This document shows positions 61,329-64,000 of a DNA stretch of 64,000 bases, piece after piece. Below the pieces are notes generated by a model, which saw nothing but the letters and a program-made list of their open reading frames with translations, had not been told where the DNA came from and did no database searches. How positions within the stretch are numbered: position 1 is the first letter of the stretch; each line of letters begins with the position of its first letter. The position numbers were made by a program, and so were the translations under genes. The stretch spans positions 145,050-209,049 of the forward strand of contig NZ_JANUGW010000010.1 in the NCBI RefSeq assembly GCF_024753285.1, written 5' to 3'. The DNA comes from Massilia pinisoli (GTDB lineage: Bacteria > Pseudomonadota > Gammaproteobacteria > Burkholderiales > Burkholderiaceae_D).

Positions 61329-62665
61329 CAGGTGTCTTCTTTCTCGAGTTCGTACAGCAGCCAGATCGCGGCCAGGATCGGCAGGTTCTTCGTCAGCGGC
61401 CCGTACGGATGGGCCAGGAATTCGGGCAGCCGCAGCGCGATCACGATCGTATAAAAACCGATCAGCGCGAGCTGGATGCGCCACAGCCAGCGGCGCCGGC
61501 GCAAGAACAGCGTGCCCAGGCCCAGCAGCAGGTCGCACAGCGCCGCACCGTACAGCATCAACGGGCGCAGGGACTCCGGGATGCCGGAGCGGGCCAGCAG
61601 ATCGTAGCTCGCGTCGGCCGGGTAGACGAAGGCGGAGACGACGGCGGTGGCGAGCCACACGGCCGCGATGGCGAGGCGCAGCACGGGCAGCAGCCAGTCG
61701 AGCTTGGCGCGCGCGCGCTCGGCATCGGGGGCGACGACGAACGAGGCGATGGGGCGGGGCGGGCGCCCGAGCAGGCGCAGCGTGGGGCCGGCGTCGGCCG
61801 TGCTGCCGCGGTCGAGCATGCGCAGCGCATCCGGGTCGAGCAGGGCGCCCGGCAGCCACGCGCCCGCGCGGGCGAGCAGGCGCGCGACGCCGCCCGGCAC
61901 CGGCAGCACGCGCAGCCGCCCCATGCCCAGTGCGCGGCGCAGGGCGGCGAGGTAATCGACGAAGGGCAGTGCTTCTGCACCGACGAGGGCGACGCGGCGC
62001 ACGGTGCCGCCGCCCGGCTGCGCGTCGCCCGGTGAAGCGTCGCCCGGCTCCACGTACAGCCGCTGGCGCAGCAAGGTGACGATGGCGGCCACGACGTCGT
62101 CCACGTGGATCGGCTGCACGCGTTGCGCTGCATTCCCCAGCTTCGCGGCGAACGGCAGCGACGCCATCGCCTTGAACACGCGCGCGCTGGTACCGTCCGC
62201 GCCGTACACGAGCGACGGCTGCACGATGACGGCGCGCAGCGGCAAGGTGGCGAGATAGTCGTCGGCCGCCTTCTTGGACAGGTGGTACGCGGTGTCGGCC
62301 CCTGCGTCGGCGCCCAGCGCGGACAGCTGCACGACCATGTGCACGTCGTCCGATTCGGCGCACGCGGCGAACAGGGCGCGGGGCGTGCGCACGTGCAGGT
62401 TGTCGAAGGTTTGCGTGCCGCTTTCGCGGAAGATGCCGACCGTGTTGACGACGGCGTCCACCCCGGAAAGGCGCGCCAGCCACGTGGATTTATCGGTATC
62501 GTGGGCGAAGTCGGCATGGATCGCGGACAGGCGCGGATGGTCGGGCAGGGCGCCCCGGTGCTCGGGGTGGCGCAGCGCGCATACGACGTCGTGGCCTTCC
62601 GCCAGCAGCGCGTGCAGCAGGTGTCGTCCGATGAATCCGCTGGCTCCCGTGAGCAGGATCCGCAT
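61328..62665 (-). CDS. NAD(P)-binding epimerase-like domain fused to DoxX-like membrane domain
   Basis: 445 residues. N-terminal Rossmann fold (MRILLTGASGFIGRHLLHAL, about residues 1-300) resembles complex I NDUFA9-like/extended SDR proteins. The C-terminal 130 residues hold four hydrophobic segments of a DoxX-like membrane domain (LPVLRLAIAAVWLATAVVSAF onwards). Genes of this type often precede DUF2269 genes. Function unknown; likely electron transfer or membrane redox. Confidence 0.88.
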   Translation of the reverse strand: MRILLTGASGFIGRHLLHALLAEGHDVVCALRHPEHRGALPDHPRLSAIHADFAHDTDKSTWLARLSGVDAVVNTVGIFRESGTQTFDNLHVRTPRALFAACAESDDVHMVVQLSALGADAGADTAYHLSKKAADDYLATLPLRAVIVQPSLVYGADGTSARVFKAMASLPFAAKLGNAAQRVQPIHVDDVVAAIVTLLRQRLYVEPGDASPGDAQPGGGTVRRVALVGAEALPFVDYLAALRRALGMGRLRVLPVPGGVARLLARAGAWLPGALLDPDALRMLDRGSTADAGPTLRLLGRPPRPIASFVVAPDAERARAKLDWLLPVLRLAIAAVWLATAVVSAFVYPADASYDLLARSGIPESLRPLMLYGAALCDLLLGLGTLFLRRRRWLWRIQLALIGFYTIVIALRLPEFLAHPYGPLTKNLPILAAIWLLYELEKEDT

Positions 62666-62707
62666 GCGCGCTCCTTTCGTCTCTCACTCATCGTACCAGA
62701 GGACTTC

Positions 62708-63178
62708 ATGGAAGCATGGAACACGGCATTCAGGCGCGGCCTCGTCGGCGGCGCCACCTCCAGCGTGCTCTCGACGGCGGCGCTCGCGCTGCTCGGCAGG
62801 CAGCAGGCCGGCAGCGCGTATGCGCCCACCAACGCCGTCAGCCACTGGATCTGGGGCGATGAAGCGTTGCGCGCGGATGCACCGAGCATGCGCCACACGG
62901 TGCCCGGCTACCTGATCCACCACGGCAGCGCGACGTTCTGGTCGGTGCTGTTCGAGCGCGTGTGCGGCCCGCTGCTCGACCGCAGGGAGCCCGCGACGAC
63001 GCTTGGCGTGGCGACGGCGGCATCGGCCGTGGCGTGCTTCGTCGACTACCGGCTGACACCCAGGCGCCTCCAACCCGGCTTCGAACAGCATTTATCCCGG
63101 CCGGCGCTGGCCGTCGTCTACGGCGCGTTCGGCGTGGGGCTTGCGCTCGGCGCGATGCTGAGCCGGAGGACGGGCTGA
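62708..63178 (+). CDS. Hypothetical membrane protein
   Basis: 156 residues with two or three hydrophobic stretches (GLVGGATSSVLSTAALALLG, TTLGVATAASAVACFVDY, PALAVVYGAFGVGLALGAML). The middle contains several histidines (VSHWIWGDEALR, YLIHHGSATFW). No recognised family. GAGGAC ribosome binding site. Confidence 0.75.
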   Translation: MEAWNTAFRRGLVGGATSSVLSTAALALLGRQQAGSAYAPTNAVSHWIWGDEALRADAPSMRHTVPGYLIHHGSATFWSVLFERVCGPLLDRREPATTLGVATAASAVACFVDYRLTPRRLQPGFEQHLSRPALAVVYGAFGVGLALGAMLSRRTG

Positions 63179-63180
63179 CG

Positions 63181-63828
63181 TCAGGGGTGGGGTGGCGCGT
63201 TGACCGCCAGCTGCGCCGCGAACGCGCGCTGGTACGCGGGGCGCGCCTCGCCGCGCGCGACGTAGGCCGCCAGCACGGGGAATTCGTCGAGGATGCCGGA
63301 CGGCCTCACCCGCAGCAGCACCGACACCATCATGAGATCGCCCGCGCTGAACGGGCCGTCGAGCCACTCGGCATCGCCCAGATACGCGGACAGCTGGCGC
63401 AGGCGGTCGCGCACGCGCTCCTCGACGAGCGGGAGACGGTCCTTGCTCCACGGCTTGTCGCCTTCGAAGATGCGCGCCGTGACCAGTTCCAGGATGGGTG
63501 GCTCGACCGTGTTGACGGCGGCGAACATCCACGCGACGGCGCGCGCCCGCGCGTTGGCGTCTTCCGGCAGCAGGCCGCCGTGGCGCTGCGCGATGTACAG
63601 CACGATCGCACCCGTCTCGAACAGCACGAGGCCGTCCTCCTCGTACGTGGGGATCTGGCCGAACGGGTGCAGGGCAAGGTGCGCGGGTTCCTTCATCGCG
63701 CGGAACGACACGAGGCGGACATCGTAGGGCAGGCCCGCTTCCTCCAGCGCCCAGCGCACGCGCGTGTCGCGCGCGAGACCCTTGCCGCCGTCAGGCGAGC
63801 GTTCGAATGCGGTGATCGTGATGGGCAT
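63181..63828 (-). CDS. Glutathione S-transferase family protein
   Basis: 215 residues. N-terminal thioredoxin-like fold (ITAFERSPDGGKGLARDTRV, PFGQIPTYEEDGLVLFETGAIVLYIA) with the Pro-x-Tyr-like cis-proline segment (GQIPTYEEDG) and C-terminal helical domain (WLDGPFSAGDLMMVSVLLR). Conjugation of glutathione is the family role; the substrate is unknown. Confidence 0.92.
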   Translation of the reverse strand: MPITITAFERSPDGGKGLARDTRVRWALEEAGLPYDVRLVSFRAMKEPAHLALHPFGQIPTYEEDGLVLFETGAIVLYIAQRHGGLLPEDANARARAVAWMFAAVNTVEPPILELVTARIFEGDKPWSKDRLPLVEERVRDRLRQLSAYLGDAEWLDGPFSAGDLMMVSVLLRVRPSGILDEFPVLAAYVARGEARPAYQRAFAAQLAVNAPPHP

Positions 63829-64000
63829 ATTTGTCTAACCAGAAGAGTGGCAACGGATCGCGTCGTCGCGTCGGGCAGAAGAATATTTTCATCTCGATAT
63901 TAGCATTGACTGCTTTCCCGCGCGGCTGCCCGACTGCCTTCAGTGTGAGCTAGAAACTTGCTCAGCCTCAAATTTTTCCGTGCTCCGCTCCTTATCATTG
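63829..64000. other. End of window without a supported gene
   Basis: 172 bases. A promoter for the glutathione S-transferase gene is expected here on the minus strand. No gene or clear element was seen before the window edge. Confidence 0.5.

Overview
The window looks like chromosome of a high-GC Gram-negative betaproteobacterium, most likely Oxalobacteraceae (Massilia/Duganella-like). The reasons are the type VI secretion genes, a very large TonB-dependent receptor, ArgP/LysE, ModE-ModABC, a Fur-type box, dense short operons and uniformly high GC coding sequence. The assignment is by gene content only; no rRNA or tRNA gene was seen.

Layout: 1-4.7 kb holds part of a type VI secretion locus (tssE-tssF-tssG on the minus strand, tssK divergent). 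4.8-7.9 kb holds a two-domain Asp/Glu racemase-like protein, a divergent LysR regulator and a YceI-like lipoprotein. 8-13 kb holds a DUF1496 protein, a 1066-residue TonB-dependent receptor and a repeat-containing lipoprotein. 13.5-15.2 kb is an orphan PAS histidine kinase. 15.2-19.7 kb is a five-gene operon behind a near-palindromic Fur-type box: di-haem peroxidase-like lipoprotein, porin, FMN-binding protein, ApbE flavin transferase and a small membrane protein with cytochrome-b-like histidines.

The centre, about 21.2-44.5 kb, is the most interesting part and reads as one secretion locus. It has (i) a T1SS-like minus-strand operon encoding FHA-GAF-HD-GYP, NodT-type outer-membrane factor, a double-FHA membrane protein and an HlyD-type membrane fusion protein; (ii) a Ser/Thr kinase, a PP2C phosphatase, a SUMF1-like protein and two DUF4399 proteins; (iii) two arrays of five small genes each, all ten encoding a 26-residue leader ending in Gly-Gly, followed by cysteine-free cores of 38-71 residues; (iv) an operon for a papain-like cysteine protease lipoprotein, a lipoprotein, a SurA/parvulin-like protein, a 1022-residue ABC exporter with two cyclic-nucleotide-binding-like domains plus a C39 peptidase, and a sigma-54 activator. 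Both arrays are preceded by a GG-N10-GC sigma-54 promoter. A consistent model is that the sigma-54 activator turns on the arrays, the exporter cuts leaders and translocates the peptides, and the HlyD/NodT proteins carry them out. Kinase, phosphatase, FHA, c-di-GMP and cNMP modules would provide control. A secreted GH5 glycosidase lies between the arrays.

44.8-64 kb is mostly ordinary chromosome: a MOSC fusion protein, RDD protein, GFA protein, patatin-like lipase, modE/modABC with a ModE box, a beta/gamma-crystallin protein, a MerR regulator with a textbook dyad promoter, argP-lysE, XdhC, nitronate monooxygenase, glutamine cyclotransferase, alcohol dehydrogenase, DUF2269, an epimerase/DoxX-like fusion and a glutathione S-transferase. 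No CRISPR array, insertion sequence or prophage was recognised.
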